From Bacillota bacterium (lineage in GTDB: Bacteria; Bacillota; Clostridia; Acetivibrionales; DSM-1351): DNA of 64,000 nt. A model generated the notes under the pieces. It was given only the letters and a program-made list of their open reading frames with translations, did not search any database and was not told the DNA's origin. Each line of letters opens with the position of its first letter. The stretch's first letter is position 1. The stretch is from assembly GCA_023439045.1 (NCBI GenBank), contig JAEXOY010000016.1, positions 124,001 to 188,000 on the forward strand, written 5' to 3'. Position numbers and translations under genes: made by a program. Shown one piece after another: positions 54,240 to 62,686 of this stretch.

Positions 54240-55121
54240 TTATTCTATATTCTGTATTTGTTCCCTAATTTTCTCTGTTTCACTCTTTAATTCTAATACA
54301 AATTTAGTAATATTTATATCATTAGATTTTGAACCAATAGTATTTATTTCCCTATTTATTTCCTGAACAAGGAAGTCAAGCTTTCTACCAACTGGTTGGT
54401 TCTTTATCTTTAGGATGTCAGAAAGCTGAAGCATATGGCTGCCTAGGCGAACCAATTCTTCATCAATACTACATTTATCAGCGAAAATTGCAACTTCCAT
54501 TGCAAGCCTGTTTTCATCTATTGTTTGTTGTCCAAGCAAATCATTAATCCTGTTTTCTAGTTTTTGCTTATATTCTAAAACAACCTCAGGACTTCTCTTT
54601 GAAATCTCTGCTATTATCTCTTGCATGTATAATGCTTTTTGTAAAATACTGTTTCTAAGTTCTGAGCCTTCGCGTTCTCTCATACTAACAAGCGAATTTA
54701 CTGCTGCTTCTATTGCTTTGCTAAGAATACTCCACAACTCATCTTCATCAGCTTCATGCTTCTCAACTCTCAATACATCAGGAAACCTAGTAATTAAAGA
54801 AAGGGAAATCTCATCCTGTATATTATACTTTTCTTTAATCTTGTTTGCTGCCTGTATGTAAGCACCAGCAAGAGCTTCATCAAGTGTTACTACCTTAGAA
54901 TCCTCAGAACGATCTTCAAATGAAACAAATATGTCAACCTTTCCCCTGGATACAGATTTAGACACTACCTCTCGGATTCTATCCTCAAAAAAAGAAATCT
55001 GTCTGGGCATTCTGATGTAGAAATCTACATACCTGTGGTTTACGCTTTTTATCTCAACAGTAAACTCCTTGCCGTTTTCCGAGAAAGTACCTCTGCCAAA
55101 ACCTGTCATGCTCCTAACCAT
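54240..55121 (-). CDS. yicC: YicC/YloC-family endoribonuclease
   Basis: The 293-residue protein begins MVRSMTGFGRG, the family signature, and ends with IGSKSNDINITKFVLELKSETEKIREQIQN. Recent work on YicC and YloC shows endoribonuclease activity on selected RNAs. The central part is rich in charged helices. It is first in the yicC-remA-gmk-rpoZ-glyS run, with an AGGAGGG site before the ATG and a 24-base gap to remA. Confidence 0.94.
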   Translation of the reverse strand: MVRSMTGFGRGTFSENGKEFTVEIKSVNHRYVDFYIRMPRQISFFEDRIREVVSKSVSRGKVDIFVSFEDRSEDSKVVTLDEALAGAYIQAANKIKEKYNIQDEISLSLITRFPDVLRVEKHEADEDELWSILSKAIEAAVNSLVSMREREGSELRNSILQKALYMQEIIAEISKRSPEVVLEYKQKLENRINDLLGQQTIDENRLAMEVAIFADKCSIDEELVRLGSHMLQLSDILKIKNQPVGRKLDFLVQEINREINTIGSKSNDINITKFVLELKSETEKIREQIQNIE

Positions 55122-55159
55122 AGTGCCCTCCTAGTGTCTAGTATTCTTTATCAAATATA

Positions 55160-55187
55160 ATTATAACAATTCTCGTCTAGTATTATA
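55160..55187 (-). promoter_or_regulatory. Probable promoter(s) for yicC operon
   Basis: Two TATAAT hexamers face leftward, at 55182-55187 and 55160-55165. The first is preceded by TGT, giving an extended -10. No strong -35 is visible. They lie 40-65 bases before the yicC start, in a 208-base gap after cheY that otherwise holds no gene. Confidence 0.5.
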
Positions 55188-55329
55188 ACATATATCCAAA
55201 TTAAAAAAAGAATTATTTATATTAAACATTAATTATGTTCTATCAATTATAATAAAATTACTATAACTTATAAATTTCTATACTCTAATTAAATATCCAT
55301 TAATAATAAAAATGGAGGTATTCCCCCCA

Positions 55330-55701
55330 TTATATGTTTAAAACATTATGTATGGCCTGCTGTACGCGTGACTTATCAAAAGGTTTGACAATAAAATCCT
55401 TAGCACCTAGTTTAATAGCATCAATTACCATAGATTGTTGCCCCATTGCAGAAACCATAATAATCTTTGTCTCAGGGCTGACAGAAAGAATATCTTTTAT
55501 AGCCATTATTCCATCCATCTCTGGCATTGTAATATCAAGCGTAACTATGTCGGGCTTGTGCTGTTTTGCCTGCTCAATTGCTTCGTACCCATTTGAACCC
55601 TCACCTACAATAACATAGCCTTGCGTTTCTTCAATCATTCTCTTAATAAGTGTTCTCATAAACACTGCATCATCAACAACAACAAACTTTACCTCTTTCA
55701 T
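55330..55701 (-). CDS. CheY-like single-domain response regulator
   Basis: About 123 residues form a receiver domain only: acidic pair in VVVDDAVFMRTLIKR, phospho-Asp in IVTLDITMPEMDG, then MVSAMGQQSM and VKPF with the switch Thr/Lys region. There is no DNA-binding domain. It resembles chemotaxis CheY, but no che or flagellar gene is nearby. The ATG at 55701 is chosen because AGGAG is nine bases away and one base separates it from the rsmE stop. It is last in the heat-shock operon, where it is out of place functionally. Confidence 0.88.
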   Translation of the reverse strand: MKEVKFVVVDDAVFMRTLIKRMIEETQGYVIVGEGSNGYEAIEQAKQHKPDIVTLDITMPEMDGIMAIKDILSVSPETKIIMVSAMGQQSMVIDAIKLGAKDFIVKPFDKSRVQQAIHNVLNI

Positions 55702-55702
55702 G

Positions 55703-56440
55703 TCATACATCTCCTAATTCGTATATCAATATTGATATTACAAACAACCCAGCTGTTTCAGTCCTAAGAATCCTTGGTCCTAATGATACCTTTTTGGCAC
55801 CATAGCACTCTGCAAGACTAATTTCGCTCTCTTCAAAGCCACCTTCAGGTCCCACAAATACAGCAATTGACTTTACATTTTTGTTATTACTAATAACATT
55901 CTTCAAACTGGTATCAAATTCCTTTTCGTAGGGAATTATTGAAAGATGTGATGCTGAAGCCAACTTCAATGCCTCCTCAAAATCCATCGGCTCAAGCACT
56001 TTTGGAACCGCTCCCCTATTACTTTGCTTTGCTGCTTCATAGGCAATTTTCTGCCATCTTTGGGTTTTGCTTTTTTTATCCTTTTCAGAATTGATTTTGG
56101 AAACACATCTGCGGGTAATAACAGGCACTATTTTGCTTACGCCTATCTCAACACATTTTTGAATAACTAATTCTAGCTTATCCTGCTTCGGTAAACCCTG
56201 ATACAGAGTAATCTCAATACCAGGTTCAGAAGTAACCGCTGCTTTGCTCACAATCTCAGCTATAATGCTACCGTCCGCTATTTCTGAAATATTAGCGGTA
56301 TATTCATACCCGTTGCAACACACATTGATGCTTTCACCCACAGTAACACGAAGGACACGTTTGAGGTGCTGGTAGTCTTCTCCTACTATGCTGATACTAT
56401 TGTTGTTAATCTGAGATTCGTCTATAAAGTATCTGGACAT
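55703..56440 (-). CDS. rsmE: 16S rRNA (uracil-1498-N3)-methyltransferase RsmE
   Basis: The protein (about 245 residues from the chosen start) is a SPOUT-fold methyltransferase that modifies U1498 of 16S rRNA with S-adenosylmethionine. Family motifs are YQHLKRVLRVTVGE near the N-terminus, FVGPEGGFEESE and LGPRILRTETA at the knot. I chose the ATG giving MSRYFID because it matches the family start; seven further codons upstream are open. Its start lies inside the end of prmA, and its stop abuts cheY. Confidence 0.94.
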   Translation of the reverse strand: MSRYFIDESQINNNSISIVGEDYQHLKRVLRVTVGESINVCCNGYEYTANISEIADGSIIAEIVSKAAVTSEPGIEITLYQGLPKQDKLELVIQKCVEIGVSKIVPVITRRCVSKINSEKDKKSKTQRWQKIAYEAAKQSNRGAVPKVLEPMDFEEALKLASASHLSIIPYEKEFDTSLKNVISNNKNVKSIAVFVGPEGGFEESEISLAECYGAKKVSLGPRILRTETAGLFVISILIYELGDV

Positions 56441-57372
56441 TTGAACACCATCGCCACCCATTCACCCATTTCAAGTGATTCAATTAGAGATAATCCACTA
56501 CTAATACAAGCGTCTATTACGTCCTGCTTACGTTCCTTAATAATACCAGAAGTAATAAATAATCCCTTCTTTTCTAAATAATAAGGTATATCGGAAGACA
56601 AGTCAATAATTACGTTAGCAATTATATTTGCGACAATTATGTCATATGCGTTTTTGCCTTTTTCAATATCTGAAAGAATACCTCTAAAAATCTTTATCTT
56701 GTCCTGTTCATGATTTATCTGAACATTCTCCTTAGCCACCCTAACTGCTACCTCGTCAATATCAATGGCGTCAACGCTTTTAGCACCTACCTTTGATGCA
56801 ATAATTGATAGTATTCCAGTACCGCATCCAACGTCAAGTATTTTAGTGCCCTCAGTTACATATTTATCAAGAAGAATCGAACACATCTTAGTTGTCTCAT
56901 GTGTTCCTGTTCCAAATGCCATACCAGGGTCCATTTCAATAATAATATCCCCGGGCTTGGACTCATACTCTTCCCAGCTTGGCTTTATTACCACTCTATC
57001 AGTAAGTTGAAAAGGTTTGTAATACTTTTTCCAAGCAGTGGACCAATCTTCATCGTCCACCTCTCCATAACCTAATAAGCCCTTACCTAACTCAAGAAAC
57101 TGGGAAATGTTTTCAAGTCCATTGTTTACATCCTTTAGAAGTTGGGTGATATCATTGCTCTCTTCAAAATAAGCTTCAATAATAACATCTTCACCCAAAG
57201 CTTCTAGGAATTCATCGTCCGCATAATCTAAAGTATTTGGGTTTTCAAGCTCTTTTCTAATATCAAACGGATCTTTAATTGCTACTCCGCCCGCTCCCAT
57301 TGTTGTGAGCATATCTGATACTGCATCACTTGCTTCTGCAGTTGTACTAACTCGAATCTCATACCATTTCAT
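56422..57372 (-). CDS. prmA: Ribosomal protein L11 methyltransferase PrmA
   Basis: The 316-residue enzyme trimethylates ribosomal protein L11. The SAM-binding motif ILDVGCGTGILSI is preceded by MAFGTGTHETTKMC, and IVANIIANVI marks motif IV. The start is set at the ATG for MKWYEIRVSTT, which has a CGGAGG site about 9 bases upstream; the 22 codons above are not family-like. It lies between dnaJ and rsmE, the common clostridial dnaJ-prmA-rsmE order, and overlaps rsmE by about 19 bases. Confidence 0.95.
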   Translation of the reverse strand: MKWYEIRVSTTAEASDAVSDMLTTMGAGGVAIKDPFDIRKELENPNTLDYADDEFLEALGEDVIIEAYFEESNDITQLLKDVNNGLENISQFLELGKGLLGYGEVDDEDWSTAWKKYYKPFQLTDRVVIKPSWEEYESKPGDIIIEMDPGMAFGTGTHETTKMCSILLDKYVTEGTKILDVGCGTGILSIIASKVGAKSVDAIDIDEVAVRVAKENVQINHEQDKIKIFRGILSDIEKGKNAYDIIVANIIANVIIDLSSDIPYYLEKKGLFITSGIIKERKQDVIDACISSGLSLIESLEMGEWVAMVFKCPDTL

Positions 57373-57480
57373 TTTAAGAAATCCTCCGTATTTATAAAAA
57401 GACAAGTGATTATATGAGCACCTGCCACCAGAACTCAACAGCTATCAATATTTACTGTAAAATCTTCTTAATCTACTACT

Positions 57481-58632
57481 TTATTTGAATGCGTCTTTCA
57501 TTTTATCAAAGAAGCCTTTTCTCTGTTCGTGTGTCTCATCTCCGCTAATCTCAGCGAATTGCCTGAGCAGCTCCTTCTGCTTTTCATTTAGTTTCTTTGG
57601 CACTTCAATACCAACCTTAACGTACTGGTCGCCTCGTCCGCTGCCCCTTAGGAAAGGAATTCCCTTGCCTTTAAGTCTGAATACGTCCCCTGTCTGAGTT
57701 CCCTCTGGCACGGTATATTTTACCCTGCCATCAATTGTGGGCACTTCAATTTCAGCACCCAAAGCAGCTTGCGTAAAGGTTATTGGTACATCACACATTA
57801 CATCATTACCCTGTCTCTTAAATAGAGAATGACTTCTTACCTTAATATTTATAAACAGGTCACCGTTTGGGCCGCCCTTTGTACCAGGGTCACCTTCACC
57901 CCTTAGTGAGATAGTCTGTCCATCATCAATTCCTGCAGGAATATTTATTGTCTTCTTAACATTATTTCTGAGTTTACCCTTTCCATTACATGCAGGACAT
58001 GGGTCAGTAATAATTTTACCTTCTCCACGACAAGCGTCACATGTTTTGCTGCTTACAAACTGTCCAAATGGGGTATTTTGCTTTGTTTGTACCTGACCTG
58101 AGCCATTACATCTGCTACATGTGCTAGCTGATGTACCTGGCTTGGCACCTGATCCTCCACATTTTGTACAAGCTTCCATTTTGCTGATAGTCACTTCTTT
58201 TTCTACACCAAAAGCAGCTTCCTCAAAGGATATCTCCATGGAATACTTTAGATCTGCTCCCTTTTGAGGGCCATTTTTGGCACGGCCTCTACCTCCGCCA
58301 CCAAATGCAGAACCTCCAAAAAACGATTCAAATATATCCCCAACATCGAAGCCACCAAAGCCTCCTCCAAAACCGCCTCCATTAAAGCCCCCGAAGCCGT
58401 TTGGATCTGTACCTGCATGTCCGAATTGGTCATATCTACTACGTTTTTCCGGGTCACTGAGCACTTCATAAGCCTCATTTACTTCTTTGAACTTAGCTTC
58501 AGCAGATTTATCACCTGGATTTACATCAGGATGATATTTCTTTGCCATAGCTCTGTATGCTTTTTTTAATTCAGCTTCTGAAGCACCTTTTTGGATTCCC
58601 AGTACCTCATAGTAATCTCTTTTATCTGCCAT
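57481..58632 (-). CDS. dnaJ: Chaperone DnaJ
   Basis: About 383 residues. The J domain contains HPD (YHPDVNPGD), a Gly/Phe-rich linker follows, then four CxxCxGxG-type zinc motifs (CTKCGGSG, CSRCNGSG, CDACRGEG, CPACNGKG) and the substrate-binding C-terminal domains. It stimulates DnaK ATPase and delivers substrates. I use the ATG for MADKRDYYEVLG (58632) with GGGAG nine bases upstream. It follows dnaK with a 180-base gap containing two stable hairpins. Confidence 0.97.
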   Translation of the reverse strand: MADKRDYYEVLGIQKGASEAELKKAYRAMAKKYHPDVNPGDKSAEAKFKEVNEAYEVLSDPEKRSRYDQFGHAGTDPNGFGGFNGGGFGGGFGGFDVGDIFESFFGGSAFGGGGRGRAKNGPQKGADLKYSMEISFEEAAFGVEKEVTISKMEACTKCGGSGAKPGTSASTCSRCNGSGQVQTKQNTPFGQFVSSKTCDACRGEGKIITDPCPACNGKGKLRNNVKKTINIPAGIDDGQTISLRGEGDPGTKGGPNGDLFINIKVRSHSLFKRQGNDVMCDVPITFTQAALGAEIEVPTIDGRVKYTVPEGTQTGDVFRLKGKGIPFLRGSGRGDQYVKVGIEVPKKLNEKQKELLRQFAEISGDETHEQRKGFFDKMKDAFK

Positions 58633-58680
58633 TTTATTCAACTCCCGTCTAATTTGCAAAAGAACACAAACCCAAAATAA

Positions 58681-58748
58681 GCCAGAGCTAATAATTAAGA
58701 ACTATACTGCTTTGCCTTATTTGCAAAGTAGTAATAAATAGCTTTGGC
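58681..58748 (-). promoter_or_regulatory. Two-tier hairpin between dnaK and dnaJ
   Basis: GCCAGAGCTA (58681-58690) pairs with TAGCTTTGGC (58739-58748) with one G-U. Inside it TACTGCTTTGC (58705-58715) pairs with GCAAAGTAGTA (58723-58733), again with one wobble. The RNA would form a long stem just upstream of the dnaJ ribosome site. Processing or protection of dnaK mRNA is a likely role. Confidence 0.6.
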
Positions 58749-58776
58749 GTATTTTATATTAATTCAAAAAGAAACG

Positions 58777-58799
58777 TACAGGGGCTTAGCGCCCCTATA
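58777..58799 (-). terminator. Attenuator-like hairpin after dnaK
   Basis: TACAGGGGC (58777-58785) pairs with GCCCCTATA (58791-58799), one mismatch. Read leftward it is followed by CGTTTCTTTTTG. It begins 14 bases past the dnaK stop and may reduce read-through into dnaJ. Confidence 0.6.
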
Positions 58800-58812
58800 C
58801 ATTATCAAACAA

Positions 58813-60666
58813 TTATTTATCTTCGTCAACTACTTTGTAATCAGCATCATAAACATTATCCTGTGGACCGTCGTTTGGAGCTCCGCCACCAAAGCCAGCT
58901 GCTCCTGGGTCTGCACCAGGTGCACCCTGTCCACCTGCCTGCTGATAAATCTTTGAAGATATTTCATAGAACGCTTGCTGCAGCTCTTCTGAAGCCTTTT
59001 TAATTGCTTCTATATCAGTACCCTTGAGAGAGTCCTTAACCTTGTTGATGCCAGCTTCAATCTTAGCCTTATCATCAGCGCCAATCTTATCTCCAAGATC
59101 CTTTAATGTCTTTTCTGACTGATAAACAGCTGAATCAGCTTGATTCCTAACGTCTATTTCTTCTTTTCTCTTCTTATCTTCTGCAGCAAACTGCTCTGCT
59201 TCTTTTACAGCCTTGTCAATATCTGCATCTGAAAGATTTGTTGAAGCAGTGATAGTAATTTTCTGCTCATTTCCAGTTCCAAGGTCCTTAGCAGATACAT
59301 GAACTATACCGTTAGGGTCAATATCAAAGGATACTTCGATCTGAGGTACTCCTCTTGGTGCTGGTGGAATACCAGTGAGCTGGAATCTACCGAGCGTCTT
59401 ATTGTATTGAGCCATTTCTCTTTCACCCTGCAGAACATGGATTTCAACACTTGTTTGTCCGTCTGCTGCTGTTGAGAATACCTGCTTCTTGTTTACAGGA
59501 ATTGTTGTATTTCTCTCAATAATCTTGGTGCATACACCACCTAGTGTTTCAATACCGAGTGATAGTGGTGTTACATCGAGGAGCAATAAGCCCTTTACGT
59601 CACCAACTAAAACACCTGCTTGAATTGCTGCTCCAACAGCAACACATTCATCGGGATTTATGCCTTTGAACGGCTCCTTGCCAAGGTACTTCTTAACTGC
59701 TTCTTGAACAGCTGGGATTCTTGTAGAACCACCAACCATCAAAATCTTATCTATCTTATCAGGAGTAAGTCCAGCATCTTGCATAGCCTGTCTAGTTGGA
59801 CCCATAGTCTTTTCAACTAAATCAGCAGTGATTTCATCAAACTTTGCTCTGGTTAAAGTTACATCTAAGTGCTTTGGCCCTGAAGCATCTGCAGTAATAA
59901 ATGGAAGATTAATGTTGGATGTAGTTACACCTGATAACTCAATCTTAGCTTTTTCAGCGGCTTCCTTTAATCTCTGCATTGCTTGCTTATCATTTGATAG
60001 ATCCATTCCGTTTTCTCTCTTGAAGGTATCTACCAAGAAATCTATAATTCTTTGGTCGAAGTCATCTCCACCAAGTTTGTTATTACCGTGTGTAGCAAGA
60101 ACTTCAAACACTCCGTCACCAATTTCAAGAATTGAAACGTCAAATGTTCCTCCACCTAAGTCATAAACCATAATCTTCTGGTCATGTTCTTTATCAAGTC
60201 CATATGCAAGTGCTGCTGCGGTTGGTTCATTTATAATTCTAAGTACTTCAAGTCCTGCAATCTTACCAGCATCCTTAGTTGCCTGTCTCTGAGCATCTGA
60301 GAAATAAGCTGGAACAGTGATAACTGCCTGAGTTATTGTTTCACCAAGGTACCCTTCAGCATCAGCCTTGAGCTTTTGAAGCACCATAGCTGATATTTCT
60401 TGAGGTGAGTAGCTCTTGCCGTCAATATCAACCTTTCTACTTGTACCCATATCTCTCTTTATAGAGATAACAGTTCTCTCTGGATTTGTTACTGATTGTC
60501 TTTTTGCAACCTGACCTACCATTCTCTCGCCAGTCTTTGAGAATGCAACAACTGATGGAGTTGTTCTATTTCCTTCAGCATTTGCTATTACTACAGGTTC
60601 TCCACCTTCCATAACAGCTACACATGAATTTGTGGTACCTAAATCTATACCTATTACTTTTGCCAT
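58813..60666 (-). CDS. dnaK: Chaperone DnaK (Hsp70)
   Basis: The 617-residue ATPase has GIDLGTTNSCVAV at the start, DLGGGTFDVSIL and VGGSTRIPAVQEAV in the nucleotide domain, and the linker LLLDVTPLSLGIETLGG. A substrate domain and a Gly/Asp-rich tail ending VVDEDK follow. It binds exposed hydrophobic segments with GrpE and DnaJ. An AGGAGG site precedes the ATG. It follows grpE by 189 bases that contain a 19-bp triple repeat. Confidence 0.98.
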   Translation of the reverse strand: MAKVIGIDLGTTNSCVAVMEGGEPVVIANAEGNRTTPSVVAFSKTGERMVGQVAKRQSVTNPERTVISIKRDMGTSRKVDIDGKSYSPQEISAMVLQKLKADAEGYLGETITQAVITVPAYFSDAQRQATKDAGKIAGLEVLRIINEPTAAALAYGLDKEHDQKIMVYDLGGGTFDVSILEIGDGVFEVLATHGNNKLGGDDFDQRIIDFLVDTFKRENGMDLSNDKQAMQRLKEAAEKAKIELSGVTTSNINLPFITADASGPKHLDVTLTRAKFDEITADLVEKTMGPTRQAMQDAGLTPDKIDKILMVGGSTRIPAVQEAVKKYLGKEPFKGINPDECVAVGAAIQAGVLVGDVKGLLLLDVTPLSLGIETLGGVCTKIIERNTTIPVNKKQVFSTAADGQTSVEIHVLQGEREMAQYNKTLGRFQLTGIPPAPRGVPQIEVSFDIDPNGIVHVSAKDLGTGNEQKITITASTNLSDADIDKAVKEAEQFAAEDKKRKEEIDVRNQADSAVYQSEKTLKDLGDKIGADDKAKIEAGINKVKDSLKGTDIEAIKKASEELQQAFYEISSKIYQQAGGQGAPGADPGAAGFGGGAPNDGPQDNVYDADYKVVDEDK

Positions 60667-60742
60667 TGACTAAACCCTCCTACTAATCATTAATTTGCTA
60701 TTTAATAAATTTACCTATTTATAAATTTTTTAAGAACTAATA

Positions 60743-60799
60743 TACTTATATAAAACTTTTATACTTATTTAAAACTGTTTTACTTATTTAAAACTTACG
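60743..60799. repeat. Three 19-bp repeats between grpE and dnaK
   Basis: Copies at 60743-60761, 60762-60780 and 60781-60799 share TACTTAT(A/T)TAAAACT. They occupy the 189-base leader before dnaK. The AT-rich unit could present repeated promoter-like or unstructured mRNA segments. Function unknown. Confidence 0.8.
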
Positions 60800-60855
60800 A
60801 TATATCCTGTTTTTAGTCTGCCTATTTTTCAGCGAACCTAGTTTGCCTATTTTTG

Positions 60856-61413
60856 TTAATTAACTACCTTAACCATACTATGTCGAACAACTTTGCCCTT
60901 TATAGTATAACCCTTCTGAAATTCTTCAATTACCAGATTTTCACCCTGTTCATCATCATTTATATGCATCACAGCGTTGTGCAATTCTGGATCAAAATTA
61001 TTTCCCACTGCAGGAATCGCCTCTACTCCCATTTTTTCAAGACATTCGTTAAGTTGTCTCATAACCATCTCAACGCCTTCCTTGAGAGGATTGTTTTCTT
61101 CGTTTTCAACAGCCTTTAGAGCTCTCTCGAGGTTATCTACTACTGGTAAAAATGCACACACTGTATTGGCTGAGGCGTCCAAATAAATAGCTTCTTTTTC
61201 TTTTTGAGTTCTCTTTTTATAATTTTCAAACTCTGCTGCTGTCCTCTGCGCTAATGCCAAGCAGTCCTCATATTGTTTACACTTTTCATCAAGCTTCTTT
61301 TGGAGTTCCTCAACTTCTGCAGAGGAATTTGAATCACCACAGCACACTTCATTTTCTATTTTAGTTTCATTTTCAATTTTAAGCTCTTCTTTGGGATTTT
61401 TATCTTTCTTCAT
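60856..61413 (-). CDS. grpE: Nucleotide exchange factor GrpE
   Basis: The 185-residue protein has an acidic N-terminal tail, a long coiled-coil (EVEELQKKLDEKCKQYEDCL), the hinge FENYKKRTQKEKEAIY and the C-terminal beta-domain GVEAIPAVGNNFDPELHNAV that contacts DnaK. It releases ADP from DnaK. GAGGAGG precedes the ATG. It follows hrcA by 34 bases. Confidence 0.97.
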   Translation of the reverse strand: MKKDKNPKEELKIENETKIENEVCCGDSNSSAEVEELQKKLDEKCKQYEDCLALAQRTAAEFENYKKRTQKEKEAIYLDASANTVCAFLPVVDNLERALKAVENEENNPLKEGVEMVMRQLNECLEKMGVEAIPAVGNNFDPELHNAVMHINDDEQGENLVIEEFQKGYTIKGKVVRHSMVKVVN

Positions 61414-61447
61414 TTTTGTGTTAACAACCTCCTCATAAATTAATGTA

Positions 61448-62503
61448 CTATCCGTCTCCCAGAAGTCTAAGAATCTCCTGGTTGATTTTATTTCTAATAT
61501 AATTCATTGAAGCCACTACCTTTGGATAATCCATTCTTGTTGGTCCTATTATACCAATAGTACCAATTACATGATCACCCACTGAATATGCTGTCGTAAC
61601 AAGACTGCAATCCTTAATGCCTTCAACTATATTCTCATTTCCAATCTGTATTACTACATCATTCCCATTGACAATATTATTGATGTTATTAAATAATAAT
61701 TCTGATACAAAACGTTTCTCATCAAGGATATTCAAAAACTCACGAGCCTTTTGAACTTCTTTGAACTCTGGGAAATTCAGTATGTTTGTAGCTCCCTCAA
61801 GATAAACCTCAGGACGGTCAATAGTTCTAACCAAATCCTCAATTCCGTCCATGATAGGAATAAGTACTTCTTCTGGTGCAGAAAATATTTTGTAAAACTC
61901 ACCATTGACGATAGCTGAGCTGAGCATCTCAAGAGTAAAGCCTCTTAAGCCTTCATTGAGCATATTTGATATCTGAATCAAAAAATCAGGAGTAGCTTGT
62001 TCAGGTATGCGAACAAGGTTATTTCTCACCACGTTTGCGTCTGTAACTACTATCACCAATGCTTTACCTGGTTCAATAGGTACTACTTGTACTGCCTTAA
62101 TAACACTCTTCTTCATCTGAGGAGTTGCAGCAAGTGATGTATACTTTGTAAATCTGGACATAACTGCTGAGGCGTTTCTAATAATCTGACTCAACTCATT
62201 TATTCTAATGTCCATTTCACTTTTTATCTTCTCAACTTCTTTTTCAGATAATTCATTAATTTTCATCAGCTGATCAACATATAGTCTATATCCTTTATCA
62301 GAAGGTACTCTACCAGCAGATGTATGAGGTTGCTCCAAAAATCCCATTTCTTCAAGGTCAGCCATTTCATTTCTGATAGTAGCTGAACTTAAGCCAAGCT
62401 CGTGTTTCTTTGCAATAGTTCTCGAACCAACTGGCTCAGCAGTATTGATGTAGTCATCTATTATTGCTTGTAGTATTCTAAGTTTTCTATCATCAAGTAA
62501 CAC
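61448..62503 (-). CDS. hrcA: Heat-inducible repressor HrcA
   Basis: The 351-residue protein has an N-terminal winged helix (RKLRILQAIIDDYINTAEPVG, then LGLSSATIRNEMADLEEMGF) and the HrcA effector body. It binds CIRCE and represses its own operon and other chaperone genes; GroEL usually stabilises it. The start is GTG with a GAGGTG site. It is first in the hrcA-grpE-dnaK-dnaJ-prmA-rsmE-cheY run. Confidence 0.97.
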   Translation of the reverse strand: MLLDDRKLRILQAIIDDYINTAEPVGSRTIAKKHELGLSSATIRNEMADLEEMGFLEQPHTSAGRVPSDKGYRLYVDQLMKINELSEKEVEKIKSEMDIRINELSQIIRNASAVMSRFTKYTSLAATPQMKKSVIKAVQVVPIEPGKALVIVVTDANVVRNNLVRIPEQATPDFLIQISNMLNEGLRGFTLEMLSSAIVNGEFYKIFSAPEEVLIPIMDGIEDLVRTIDRPEVYLEGATNILNFPEFKEVQKAREFLNILDEKRFVSELLFNNINNIVNGNDVVIQIGNENIVEGIKDCSLVTTAYSVGDHVIGTIGIIGPTRMDYPKVVASMNYIRNKINQEILRLLGDG

Positions 62504-62524
62504 GTTATCACCTCACTTTTATTG

Positions 62525-62551
62525 TTAGCACTCTATCAAGTTGAGTGCTAA
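62525..62551. promoter_or_regulatory. CIRCE operator
   Basis: TTAGCACTC, nine bases, GAGTGCTAA: a perfect match to the CIRCE consensus. It lies 22 bases before the hrcA start and directly downstream of the -10 box, so HrcA bound here would block initiation. Confidence 0.98.
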
Positions 62552-62558
62552 TATAATT

Positions 62559-62587
62559 AATATATCCCTCACATTATTATTTGTCAA
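62559..62587 (-). promoter_or_regulatory. Vegetative promoter of the hrcA operon
   Basis: Read leftward, TTGACA (62587-62582) and TATATT (62564-62559) are spaced by exactly 17 bases. The -35 is a full match to the sigma-A consensus. CIRCE begins 7 bases after the -10 hexamer. Confidence 0.9.
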
Positions 62588-62629
62588 GTATTTTTCTTTT
62601 AATATTTACACTCTATTCATAAATGCATA

Positions 62630-62663
62630 AAAGTGCCGCCAGTACTTGTACTGACGGCACTTT
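62630..62663 (-). terminator. Terminator of the membrane protein gene
   Basis: A 16-bp stem pairs AAAGTGCCGCCAGTAC (62630-62645) with GTACTGACGGCACTTT (62648-62663) with one mismatch. It lies 24 bases past the stop of the upstream gene and isolates it from the hrcA promoter. Confidence 0.85.
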
Positions 62664-62686
62664 AAAGACAAATATAACTATTTAAT

